From Aldehydirespirator sp965219165 (lineage in GTDB: Bacteria; Actinomycetota; Acidimicrobiia; Acidimicrobiales; Aldehydirespiratoraceae): a stretch of DNA of 64,000 bases. The notes under the pieces are model-generated. The model saw nothing but the letters and a program-made list of their open reading frames with translations, was not told where the DNA came from and made no database searches. The stretch lies in NCBI GenBank assembly GCA_965219165.1, contig CBDCMW010000002.1, positions 2,666,001 to 2,730,000 of the forward strand. The letters run 5' to 3'. The translations under genes were made by a program, and so were the position numbers. Position 1 is the first letter of the stretch. Every line of letters begins with the position of its first letter. This document shows positions 8,347-15,780 of this stretch, piece after piece.

Positions 8347-8694
8347 ATGGAGGCCGCACTCGTCACGATGGGCGCCGCCCTCATCGCGATGGTCGCTGCA
8401 ACGTTCGCCGCCGTGCTCGGGAGCATCTACGAGCAGCGCCGGGAGGGAACCAAGACCCGCGACAAACTGGATGAGACCAACGAGACTCTGCAGCAACTCA
8501 CCGCCCGGACCACGGTCCTCAAGGCCAGCCACCAGCACTTGCTCCACGACTTTGCGGATCACCGCCGCATGACGGAGAAGAGTTTTGCCGAGGTCACAGG
8601 CAGCCTCGCCGACGCCCGCGAGCTCCTGGCCCGCATCGAGGGGCACATGGGCATCGGCATTCCACCACCGAACACGACCGGGGCCAACGGCTAG
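8347..8694 (+). CDS. Small membrane-anchored coiled-coil protein (paralogue 1)
   Basis: Unknown function. The 115-aa product has one N-terminal hydrophobic segment (residues 3-26, ALVTMGAALIAMVAATFAAV) followed by a basic stop (YEQRREGTKTRDK) and a heptad-like region to about residue 98, ending in a short proline-rich tail. It is a paralogue of the protein encoded at 9980-10318: both share the hydrophobic start, YxQRRE, KTRDK and the C-terminal GSLADARExLARIEG. Upstream there is no Shine-Dalgarno sequence, consistent with a leaderless message. It resembles small single-pass proteins of unknown role; a scaffold or stress function is only a guess. Confidence 0.7.
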   Translation: MEAALVTMGAALIAMVAATFAAVLGSIYEQRREGTKTRDKLDETNETLQQLTARTTVLKASHQHLLHDFADHRRMTEKSFAEVTGSLADARELLARIEGHMGIGIPPPNTTGANG

Positions 8695-8710
8695 CTCGGT
8701 GCCGGGGTAC

Positions 8711-8757
8711 TTGACAAGGTCGCCTTGTTAGTACAAACTAGTTTGTGATACAAACTA
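8711..8757 (+). promoter_or_regulatory. Promoter region with perfect 14-bp palindrome (putative operator)
   Basis: TTGACA (8711-8716) is a consensus -35. At the -10 distance lies the perfect palindrome ACAAACTAGTTTGT (8733-8746), and the half-site ACAAACTA recurs at 8750-8757. The arrangement suggests an operator for the winged-helix protein encoded downstream at 9410-9814. Confidence 0.55.
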
Positions 8758-8783
8758 AGTGGACCGACCTTGGGAGGCGACAG

Positions 8784-9416
8784 GTGGAGACATTCGACGA
8801 GGGCGCTGATGCCCTAACGGCAAAGGAGAGCTGGCAGGCCATCCACACCACCATGGATGATGCCCGCAGCTCCATGTACGCGGCCGGGAGCGCGGCGATC
8901 CTGCTCTTGTGGAGCGTGATCGCCTCGGTTGGCTTCCTGTCGCAATACGCCATGGAGACGCTGGCGACCGATCTTGCCGAGCGCAGGCCATGGTTCCCGG
9001 CACCGTTGTGGGGCGGACTCGCGGCGGCGGGCATGGTGGGGAGCGCCCTCATCGGACACCGCGCCGGCCGGAGCATGGCGGCCGGCGCGGCCATCCGCAG
9101 CGCCGGGATCCGGGTCTTCCTCTTCTGGCTTTCTGTGGTCGTGGCGGCATTTCTGATCCCGGGTGTGGCCGGGATGTGGAATGAGGCCGACGCCGAGATC
9201 ATCCCGCGCGTCACGGTCGGCATTGTGGTGCTCGGGTACATCCTGTTCGGTGTCATGGTCCGCCCCTTGATCGCTGTGGTGGGCGCGGGGATTGCGGCCG
9301 CGTTCTACATTCCGAGTTATCTTGCGGGCGACTCCGCTCCAGCGGTGTCGGCGGCTGCGACGCTGGCGATGGTCGCGCTGGCCTATGCATGGATCCGCAA
9401 GAGCGGCGAATGGTGA
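8784..9416 (+). CDS. Multi-pass membrane protein, unknown function
   Basis: A 210-aa integral membrane protein with five to six hydrophobic segments (for example SAAILLLWSVIASVGFL, FLFWLSVVVAAFLIPGVAG, VGIVVLGYILFGVMV). A GTG at 8784 with GGAGG six bases upstream is preferred over the in-frame GTG at 8745, because the latter would place the palindromic operator inside the gene. The stop overlaps the start of a winged-helix regulator, a pairing often seen for small regulated membrane systems. No family could be assigned. Confidence 0.75.
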   Translation: METFDEGADALTAKESWQAIHTTMDDARSSMYAAGSAAILLLWSVIASVGFLSQYAMETLATDLAERRPWFPAPLWGGLAAAGMVGSALIGHRAGRSMAAGAAIRSAGIRVFLFWLSVVVAAFLIPGVAGMWNEADAEIIPRVTVGIVVLGYILFGVMVRPLIAVVGAGIAAAFYIPSYLAGDSAPAVSAAATLAMVALAYAWIRKSGEW

Positions 9417-9814
9417 CCGGCGACGCCTCGGCGCAAGACGAAGCGACCGCGCCCAACGAGCCCTCCCCGACCGGCGAGGCGATAATCCTTGACGAAACGG
9501 TCCACCAGCCGACCCGGCTGCGCATCATGACGCTGCTGGTCTCGCTGCCGGAGGCGGATCGCTTGGCCTACGGATTCATCCAGCAGACCCTGGCGCTCAC
9601 CGGCGGCAACCTGACCATCCATCTTCGCAAGCTCCAGGCCGCGGGCTACGTGGCCATCACCAAGGAGTTCCAGGGCTCCAAGCCCCGCACCTGGGTGCAG
9701 GTGACGACGACCGGGCGACAAGCCTTCGCCGAGTACCTGTCGAACCTGGAAAGGGCGCTGGGCTTCCGTGTGCGCTCAGTGGGTGCCGGCGATGGACACA
9801 CGGGCAGACGGTGA
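9410..9814 (+). CDS. Winged-helix transcriptional regulator
   Basis: A 134-aa DNA-binding protein. The region LDETVHQPTRLRIMTLLVSL begins an ArsR/HTH_34-type winged helix; recognition is expected around LTGGNLTIHLRKLQAAGYVA, followed by the wing (ITKEFQGSKPRTWVQVTTTGRQAF). No metal-binding cysteines are seen. The ATG at 9410 overlaps the end of the membrane-protein gene. By proximity it probably binds the palindrome at 8733-8746 and controls the pair, but this is inferred. Confidence 0.82.
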   Translation: MVTGDASAQDEATAPNEPSPTGEAIILDETVHQPTRLRIMTLLVSLPEADRLAYGFIQQTLALTGGNLTIHLRKLQAAGYVAITKEFQGSKPRTWVQVTTTGRQAFAEYLSNLERALGFRVRSVGAGDGHTGRR

Positions 9815-9917
9815 CCGACCGCGTCCGGGAGCATCTGCCCCGGATCGACATCGTGTCGATGGGGCGAGTGACCCGGGTTCCCGACTGGTACCCCGATGTT
9901 GCCGCTGCGGGCTGAGT

Positions 9918-9973
9918 CTTCAATGATTTTTATGATATTCGAATTGCATTGGCATACACCGGTCAGGTAACGT
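9918..9973 (+). promoter_or_regulatory. Conserved AT-rich element and putative leaderless promoter (copy 2)
   Basis: Matches the element at 8285-8318 (CTTCAAT, ATGATATT, TTGCATTG). TTGCAT (9944-9949) and TAACGT (9968-9973) are 18 bases apart, six bases from the GTG start at 9980. Confidence 0.5.
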
Positions 9974-9979
9974 GGACTC

Positions 9980-10318
9980 GTGGATGCCGCACTCTTGACG
10001 ATGGTCACCGCACTGTTCGTGGCCGTCCTCGCCAGTGCCTACGATCAGCGGCGAGAAAGCCTCAAGACCCGCGACAAGATCGACGAGTCCAGCAGCAGGA
10101 TCCAGAGCCTCGAAGGCAAGTTCACGGTCTTCGAAGGCAGATTCATGGTCCTCGAAGGCCAGCACGCGACGCTGAGCGCTCAACTCGCTGAACTCAAGCT
10201 CAGCACTGACAAGAACCACGCCGAACTAAGCGGCAGCCTCGCCGACGCCCGCGAGCGGCTGGCCCGAATAGAGGGGTATCTGAGGATCAATCCGCCATCA
10301 ACCGAGCCCGATAACTAG
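9980..10318 (+). CDS. Small membrane-anchored coiled-coil protein (paralogue 2)
   Basis: A 112-aa paralogue of the 8347-8694 product: N-terminal hydrophobic segment (ALLTMVTALFVAVLASAY), DQRRESLKTRDKIDESS, a coiled coil containing near-repeated turns (GKFTVFEGRFMVLEGQ), and GSLADARERLARIEGYL before a short tail. Start is GTG without a ribosome binding site. The stop codon overlaps that of the convergent membrane-protein gene through a shared CTAG. Function unknown. Confidence 0.7.
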   Translation: MDAALLTMVTALFVAVLASAYDQRRESLKTRDKIDESSSRIQSLEGKFTVFEGRFMVLEGQHATLSAQLAELKLSTDKNHAELSGSLADARERLARIEGYLRINPPSTEPDN

Positions 10319-10941
10319 CTGAGACGGGCCGGGCCTGATGGCTGACGGCGATCGCCGAGGAAGCGCACGCCTAGCCAGGAACCGACCATGCCGCCGGCGG
10401 TGGACAGGGCTAGGTCGCCCACCGTGTCGCCGTAGGTGAGCGCGAGGCCTCCTCCGGCACCGGTCTCGGCCACGATCCACTCCGCGATCTCCCAGCCCAC
10501 GATGGCCAGCGCCCCTATGCCCGCGCCCAGCAGCCAGGCGTCGGTCTTGGACATCACGTCCGCGGAGGTTCCTCGGCGGAACCGCCAGGCGTGGAACGCG
10601 GCCACCAGCAGCACCCAGTTGAGCGTGTGCAGCACGTCGTCGGTGGCGTCGTAGGCGTCGTAGAGCCCCACCAGGTTGCCGAGCGTGTCGAGGAAGAACG
10701 GTGCCACCACCAGCACATCCGCGGTCGCCGGATAGGGCGAGAAGCGCCGCCGCCAGACGAGCGGCACCACCGCCGCCGACAGCATGAACAGCGGGAAGCG
10801 GAAGGCCATGCCCTTGCCTTCGAGCTGATCCAGCGGCACGGTCAGCGCCACCACGAACGCCAGCGCCAGCGCGACCTTCATGCCGACCGCGGCCCGCAAC
10901 GCCCAGTGGGTGGCGTCCAAGCGTTCTGCTCCAGTAGCCAC
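10315..10941 (-). CDS. YjdF/DUF2238-like integral membrane protein
   Basis: About 208 aa with six or seven hydrophobic segments. Characteristic polar motifs inside membrane segments, FFLDTLGNLVGLYD, HTLNW, GWEIAEWIV and TYGDTVGDLALSTAGGMVGS, resemble the YjdF (DUF2238) membrane family, whose biochemical role is not established. The start chosen is GTG at 10941; a longer frame exists upstream but lacks homologous character. A decayed copy of its C-terminal part lies at 11860-11985 on the other side of the VapBC pair. Confidence 0.65.
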   Translation of the reverse strand: MATGAERLDATHWALRAAVGMKVALALAFVVALTVPLDQLEGKGMAFRFPLFMLSAAVVPLVWRRRFSPYPATADVLVVAPFFLDTLGNLVGLYDAYDATDDVLHTLNWVLLVAAFHAWRFRRGTSADVMSKTDAWLLGAGIGALAIVGWEIAEWIVAETGAGGGLALTYGDTVGDLALSTAGGMVGSWLGVRFLGDRRQPSGPARLS

Positions 10942-11151
10942 GACCGCAGACTCTAGGGGCCGGGGTCTCGTCAGCCCCCGATGCTGCGCAACTCGTCGCA
11001 CGCCCCGAGCCACTCCCAATCGCCCACCGGTCCCGGCCGAGCCGGTCTAGTCCAGAGCACATCGTCTGGAGTTCATAGACCCGAGCCGCTGTCACACCGT
11101 GCACGGCAAGCCGCGTCGGCCCGGCATCGCCCTTCCCTCCCCGGCTCTCAG

Positions 11152-11568
11152 CTATTGGATTGCCTCGACCGAAACGTTGGCATGCCTGGTAGCCAGCACC
11201 GCGAGGTCGACTGGATCGTGAGTAAGGACGATGCCGCCGCCGAGACGCACTGCCGTGGCGACAACCAGCGCGTCGATGGCAAATTCGCTCCCAGAACCCG
11301 CCGAGGCGAGCATGTGTCCTGCGATCCGGGCGATTCGAGCGCCCGTGGTGATTACTCGGGCAAAGCCCTGACCTAGCACTCGATCGATGGCTTCGTCGGT
11401 GCCCCCGCCTCGATACACCTCGACAAGGACGGCCGCGGGCACCCGGACTGGATGCCCAGCGTTGTATGCGCTTCGGATCGCGGCCCTGATGCGCTCATGG
11501 CGGCGCGCGTTCTGGTAGGGCCGAGCGAGCGCCGAGAGTGCCTCGGCGTCTAGCACTAGGACGGCCAA
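11152..11568 (-). CDS. vapC: VapC-type PIN-domain ribonuclease toxin
   Basis: A 138-aa PIN-domain protein. The four acidic residues expected for Mg-dependent RNA cleavage are visible: Asp7 in VLVLDAEAL, Glu in LVEVYRGG, Asp in FAIDALVVATA and Asp in LTHDPVDLAVL. The TTG start lies inside the last codons of the antitoxin gene (13-bp overlap), the usual arrangement ensuring coupled synthesis. It would be held inactive by the VapB protein and released under stress. Confidence 0.85.
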   Translation of the reverse strand: MAVLVLDAEALSALARPYQNARRHERIRAAIRSAYNAGHPVRVPAAVLVEVYRGGGTDEAIDRVLGQGFARVITTGARIARIAGHMLASAGSGSEFAIDALVVATAVRLGGGIVLTHDPVDLAVLATRHANVSVEAIQ

Positions 11569-11774
11569 AGCTGATCGAACTCCTCGACTAGGCCTTGAGG
11601 GACGTGCCCGTACACTTCGTCGAGATGCTGGAGGTAGTCGTCCAGAGAGACTCTCTCCAGCTCGTTCTCTAGCGCCCGTGTCACAAAGTCGCTCATGTCG
11701 CCGTTCCCCAACCGGCTCTTTACGCGCTCGGCCAACTCCTGGCAGACACTTACCGAAATCTCCCTATGTGACAT
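11556..11774 (-). CDS. vapB: VapB-type antitoxin
   Basis: A 72-aa partner of VapC. The N-terminal MSHREISVSVCQELAERVKS is typical of a ribbon-helix-helix DNA-binding strand and helix (residues 5-45), and the acidic/aromatic C-terminus (LDEVYGHVPQGLVEEFDQLW) should wrap the toxin. The ATG at 11774 was chosen because the longer frame upstream runs through repeat debris. The protein probably also represses its own operon; no clear operator was identified. Confidence 0.75.
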   Translation of the reverse strand: MSHREISVSVCQELAERVKSRLGNGDMSDFVTRALENELERVSLDDYLQHLDEVYGHVPQGLVEEFDQLWPS

Positions 11775-11859
11775 GGAGATAGATTGTAATGTATCAATAC
11801 ACACTTGGCAACCTGCTCGGGCGGACGTGGCCCCCCAAGACCGTGCCGCCCGCCTCAGA

Positions 11860-11985
11860 GGCAGCGCACCAGCCTGAATCCGACCATGCCGCCGGAGGCG
11901 GACAGGGCCAAGTTGCCCACCGTGTCGCCGCACGTGAGCATCAGTCTCGGTCACGATCCACGGCGCGATCTGCCGGTGGCTGGAT
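11860..11985 (-). pseudogene. Decayed copy of the YjdF-like gene C-terminus
   Basis: On the minus strand the fragment reads QIAPWIVTETDA and, after a deletion and frameshift, GDTVGNLALSASGGMVG. These match EIAEWIVAETGA and GDTVGDLALSTAGGMVG of the intact gene at 10315-10941. No start, no membrane core, and a stop after a few further codons, so it is not functional. Confidence 0.75.
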
Positions 11986-11989
11986 CTCG

Positions 11990-12838
11990 TCAGTGCACAA
12001 TGCTGCGGAGTTCGACCAGGCGGGGGGCTACCACCTCGGAGATGATCCTGCCTCTCTCGGGCGGCGACGCCAGGGCGGCCTCGCCCCACAGTGCCCGCCC
12101 GGCCATGAAGCCGGAGCAACCCGCCGAGACCGCGGCTTCCACCTGGTCGCGGTAGGACTCATAGGACCCGCCGCCCGACAGCAGGGTCCACGGCATATGG
12201 CAGCGCTGGGTGATCTCTGAGCAGGCGGCGGCCCACACATCGCGGTCGGGCTCGTGGGCGGGATCGACCGGGAAGGGCAGCTTGAGCAGGTGCGGGTCCA
12301 TGGCCGCGAAGCGCTCCACGGTCTCGATCACCAACTCTCGGCGGGCGCTGGGATCGTCGAGCCCGTAGAACAACGGCTCCAGCACCAATGGGATCCCCAC
12401 ACGGCGGCACTCGTCGAGAATCTCGGCGGCCACCCGCTCCTGGGCCGCGCCGTGGGGACGGTCGGGGCGGTACAGCACCAGCAGCTTGGCCGCGGCCGCT
12501 CCAGAGGCCGCAGCCGCGGCCACCGACCAGCCCTCCAGGATCCGGGTGGGGGCCGCCTCAGGATCCGCGGCGTAGCCCTGGGCCTCCAACGCCGCTGTGA
12601 ACCCGACCCCGTCGGGCAGCGTGCCGTCGAGCAGTTGCGGGATCGAGTACTCAGGCTCAAGCATGACGCCAGTGGCCCCCGCAGCCAGGGTTCCGACCAG
12701 CTCACGTTTCAGATCGGTGATGTCGTCGGCGCTGACCGAATCCTGATCGTCGGGGGCCAACACCGCCCGGAGCGAGTCGCGGTGGTCGATCGCGAGCACT
12801 CCGAAGCGCCCGCCCGTAGAGATCCCTTCCAGACTCAC
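11990..12838 (-). CDS. LacD-type class I aldolase (tagatose-bisphosphate aldolase family)
   Basis: A 282-aa TIM-barrel aldolase starting at a GTG that overlaps the iolB stop. It shows FGVLAIDHRDSLRAVL near the N-terminus, AAKLLVLYRPD (position of the Schiff-base lysine region), VLEPLFY, LKLPFP and WTLLSGGGSYESYRDQV, as in LacD-like aldolases. Placed last in the inositol operon, it is a good candidate for splitting 2-deoxy-5-keto-D-gluconate 6-phosphate into malonate semialdehyde and dihydroxyacetone phosphate, the IolJ step, although IolJ itself is a class II enzyme. That substitution is inferred from context. Confidence 0.8.
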   Translation of the reverse strand: MSLEGISTGGRFGVLAIDHRDSLRAVLAPDDQDSVSADDITDLKRELVGTLAAGATGVMLEPEYSIPQLLDGTLPDGVGFTAALEAQGYAADPEAAPTRILEGWSVAAAAASGAAAAKLLVLYRPDRPHGAAQERVAAEILDECRRVGIPLVLEPLFYGLDDPSARRELVIETVERFAAMDPHLLKLPFPVDPAHEPDRDVWAAACSEITQRCHMPWTLLSGGGSYESYRDQVEAAVSAGCSGFMAGRALWGEAALASPPERGRIISEVVAPRLVELRSIVH

Positions 12839-13707
12839 AGCTCGCCCGCCCCGCCATCGAAGACTCCCGCAGAACTCACCACGGGCAGGCCCCACTCCCC
12901 CGCTGTCCAGTCGGACTCGATCCAGGTGTGCTCGGCCGCGAAGCACGGCGGTGTGCGGCGGTCGTCGTCCTGAAGCTCTCCCGCGAGGTAGTTGAGGAAG
13001 TACATGTTGGAGCCGGGGCAGGCCACCGAGGTGTGATAGCCCTTGGGCACCAGCGCAACGTCGCCGTCGGACACCACCATGGCATCGTCGTAACCCTCGT
13101 CGTCGCGCCAGTTGCGGTGGATGGCGTAGCCCTCGGGCCGATCGAGGCGGAAGTAGTAGACCTCCTCCAGGTAGGGCGATCCATCACGGCCGTCGTGGCA
13201 GTGCGGGGGCCAGCCCGACCATGTTCCCCGAGGCACGTACACCTCGTAGAGGATCAGCCGCTCCGCAGGCAGCGGATGGGCCAGCGAGTGCACGACCTGG
13301 CGATGGGCTTGGCCGCCGCCGCGGATCTCGACGCGCATCTCCGACGGCTCGAACACCCGAACCGGGTAGCGGCCCTCGGCCGGTGCTGAGCCGACCGATG
13401 CCTGCAGCCCCGACTCAGACTCGATCCGGTACGGGATGCCCGGCGGCAGGTAGACGATCCGCGCCATCTCTTCGAAGACCGAGCTGCGGCTCAGTTCCAC
13501 TACCAACTCGTCTCCCACGCACACCCGTCCCTGGCCGGCCAGCGGCACGATGGCAGTCTCCCGGTCGGTTTGCACGCCAGACCACGGCGCGTCCGCAGCC
13601 GCCTCGACCACCCCGAACTCGACATAGTCCCATCCAGCGGACTCAGGCGTCACATGCAGGATCCGGCCAGGCCCGTCAGCGGGCCGCAACAGGGACGAAC
13701 TGGTCAT
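12835..13707 (-). CDS. iolB: 5-deoxy-glucuronate isomerase
   Basis: Isomerises 5-deoxy-glucuronate to 2-deoxy-5-keto-gluconate in myo-inositol breakdown. The 290-aa bicupin has the full-length family pattern: VPLAGQGRVCVGDE in the first cupin, and in the second GTWSGWPPHCHDG followed by YLEEVYYFR, whose histidines and glutamate would bind the metal, then VALVPKGYHTSVACPGSNMY. It overlaps the aldolase gene (GTGA) and is 15 bases from the RmlD-like gene. Confidence 0.95.
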   Translation of the reverse strand: MTSSSLLRPADGPGRILHVTPESAGWDYVEFGVVEAAADAPWSGVQTDRETAIVPLAGQGRVCVGDELVVELSRSSVFEEMARIVYLPPGIPYRIESESGLQASVGSAPAEGRYPVRVFEPSEMRVEIRGGGQAHRQVVHSLAHPLPAERLILYEVYVPRGTWSGWPPHCHDGRDGSPYLEEVYYFRLDRPEGYAIHRNWRDDEGYDDAMVVSDGDVALVPKGYHTSVACPGSNMYFLNYLAGELQDDDRRTPPCFAAEHTWIESDWTAGEWGLPVVSSAGVFDGGAGEL

Positions 13708-13722
13708 GCGGGAATCACGAAC

Positions 13723-14691
13723 TCACGCCGCGGCCAAGGCGCCGGTGGAGCGCTCGTGGCGGAATCGATTCAGCAGCTCGCGGATGCCGGGCGGTTCGTA
13801 GTTGAGAACTTCCCTCGTGCGCCGCACCGTCAGACTGGTGTCGTAGGGGATCGGGAACTCGCCCACCGCGCCCGCAGCCGAGCGGTCCGGGGCTGTAGAT
13901 CTGAGCAGAGCTGGATCGAGATCGAAGACGTCGCAGGCGACACGGGCCAACTCCATACGGCCTGTGGATTCGGCGCCGCAGCAGTGGAACACCCCGACCG
14001 CAGACTGGTCCGCGGCGATCCGCCACATCACCTCAGCGCACTCGCTGGCCAGTGACGGTGTGGCCACCATGTTGATGTTGTCGGCTTCCCACACGCCGAA
14101 CGTCCCGCCGGCCTCGAGCGCGTCGACAATCGACGTGACGAAGTAGCCGAAGCCGCCGTCCTGCACTCTCGGCGTGGAATCGCGCATCCAGTGCATGCCG
14201 CTGACTGCCGACACCCGGGCCACCGCAGCCCGTTGCGCGGTCAACATCGCAGCCTGCTCGCTGACCATCTTGAGCACCCCGTAGAGGTTGACCGGGTTGG
14301 GGGGCGTGTCCTCGTCGGCGCCGGACTGGGTGCCGTCGAACACCCAGTCCGTGGACACACCGATGAGCTTGGCCCCGACCTCGTTGGCTGCTCGGGCCAG
14401 AGTCTCAGTGGTGCCGACATAGCTGCGCCAAGCCAGATCGCGGTCGGCGTACATGGCCGCGAAGTCGTTCAGGATCATCGAGTGCACGATCACGTCGGGC
14501 TCGAACGAGGCCACGCTGGCGAGCAAAGCATCGTCGTCGAGCAGGTCTAAGCGCTCGGTGGTGAACCCGCTCGCGTCGGAGGGCACGAACCTGTGGACCG
14601 GGCAATGCACCTCGGCTCGGTGACGCTCGGCGAACACCTTCACGATGTTCGACCCCACGAAGCCGGTGCCTCCGGTCACATAGGCGCGCAT
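13723..14691 (-). CDS. RmlD-like SDR: NAD(P)-dependent sugar reductase/epimerase
   Basis: A 322-aa extended short-chain dehydrogenase. The N-terminus MRAYVTGGTGFVGSNIV is the nucleotide-binding site; GVSTDWVFDG and NLYGVLKMVSEQ (YxxxK) are the RmlD/dTDP-4-dehydrorhamnose reductase-like catalytic signatures. The ATG at 14691 lies 15 bases after iolG. Rhamnose genes are absent; inside an inositol operon it could oxidise or reduce a modified inositol or sugar acid. The precise reaction is not known. Confidence 0.75.
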   Translation of the reverse strand: MRAYVTGGTGFVGSNIVKVFAERHRAEVHCPVHRFVPSDASGFTTERLDLLDDDALLASVASFEPDVIVHSMILNDFAAMYADRDLAWRSYVGTTETLARAANEVGAKLIGVSTDWVFDGTQSGADEDTPPNPVNLYGVLKMVSEQAAMLTAQRAAVARVSAVSGMHWMRDSTPRVQDGGFGYFVTSIVDALEAGGTFGVWEADNINMVATPSLASECAEVMWRIAADQSAVGVFHCCGAESTGRMELARVACDVFDLDPALLRSTAPDRSAAGAVGEFPIPYDTSLTVRRTREVLNYEPPGIRELLNRFRHERSTGALAAA

Positions 14692-14705
14692 GGTCGTTGC
14701 CCCCG

Positions 14706-15716
14706 TCAGCCGATCTCGGAGATCGCCACCGGACGGCCCTCGCGAACCGAGGCCCAGGCAGCCAGGCCCATCACCAGCGGGGCACGCCCGTCGGCCAGGC
14801 TCACCGGCGACGGCGCGCCCTGGACCATGGCCACGAAGGCATCCCACTCGGCCAGGTACGAGGCGGTGTACCGCTCGAGGAAGAAGTACGGCAGCGGCGG
14901 ACCCTGCGATCCCTGCGGTCCCCAATAGAGCGCGGTGGCCGCCGTCGGGTTGTCCGACGACGCCATCCCGCCCGACCCGAATGCCTCCACCCGCTGGTCG
15001 TAGCCGTAGACGGCCCGGCGGCTGTTGTCGATGGCGGTTATGGCACCGTTGGCGTGGGTGATGACCACCACCGCGGTGTCGAGGTCACCGGCCGCGCCGA
15101 TAGCCGGATCCACCCGCACGCCCCCGGTGGCGTACACCTCGACCGCGTCGCTGCCGGTCACGAATCGGGCCATGTCGAAGTCGTGGATGGTCATGTCGCA
15201 GAAGATCCCGCCCGAAACCTCGATGTAGGAGATGGGCGGCGGGTCGGGGTCTCGGCTGGAGATGCGAACCAGATGGACATCGCCCACATCGCCCGCGGCC
15301 ACCCGGTCCCGCACATGGCGGTGGGCCGCGTCGAAGCGGCGGTTGAACCCAACCTGCACCGCGATCTGGGCCTCGGTGGCGGCGGCGATGCCCCGGTCCA
15401 CCTCGGCCAGATCCAGAGACAGCGGCTTTTCCACGAAGGCGGGCTTGCCCGCCGCGGCCACGTCGACCAGCAGGTCGATGTGGGTGTCGGTGGAGCTGCA
15501 GATGGCCACCGCGTCCACGTCGTCGGCCTCGATCACCTCTGCCGCGCTCGACCCTCGGCGAGCATCGAAGGCCTCAGCCACGGACACAGCGGCGTCGTCA
15601 ACGACGTCGTAGACGGCCGCGAGGGAAGTGCCGGGCACCCGCCGGGAGACCAGTTCGGCGTGCATGGCGCCAATACGCCCGCAGCCGATCAGCCCGATTC
15701 GCACTGGCCCGCTCAC
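14706..15716 (-). CDS. iolG: Inositol 2-dehydrogenase (Gfo/Idh/MocA family)
   Basis: Oxidises myo-inositol (or scyllo-inositol) to inosose with NAD. The 336-aa protein has the Rossmann motif GLIGCGRIGAMHAELV, the family EKPLSLDL with the catalytic lysine, QVGFNRRFD, and the active-site DMTIHDFDMARF with its conserved aspartate and histidine. Its operon neighbours are the IolB, IolC, IolD and IolE enzymes. A second Gfo/Idh/MocA enzyme lies at 20071-21246, so the two may serve different inositol isomers or derivatives. Confidence 0.88.
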   Translation of the reverse strand: MSGPVRIGLIGCGRIGAMHAELVSRRVPGTSLAAVYDVVDDAAVSVAEAFDARRGSSAAEVIEADDVDAVAICSSTDTHIDLLVDVAAAGKPAFVEKPLSLDLAEVDRGIAAATEAQIAVQVGFNRRFDAAHRHVRDRVAAGDVGDVHLVRISSRDPDPPPISYIEVSGGIFCDMTIHDFDMARFVTGSDAVEVYATGGVRVDPAIGAAGDLDTAVVVITHANGAITAIDNSRRAVYGYDQRVEAFGSGGMASSDNPTAATALYWGPQGSQGPPLPYFFLERYTASYLAEWDAFVAMVQGAPSPVSLADGRAPLVMGLAAWASVREGRPVAISEIG

Positions 15717-15780
15717 CGCCGGACGCTCCCCCGCGCAACCGGCGTCGCCACCCGCCAGACCGGCGCGCCCGCAGCGCCGC

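Noticed and set aside
10971..11062. Short frame ending DELRSIGG
   Set aside because: About 30 codons, no start context; kept only as a possible aldolase-end remnant.
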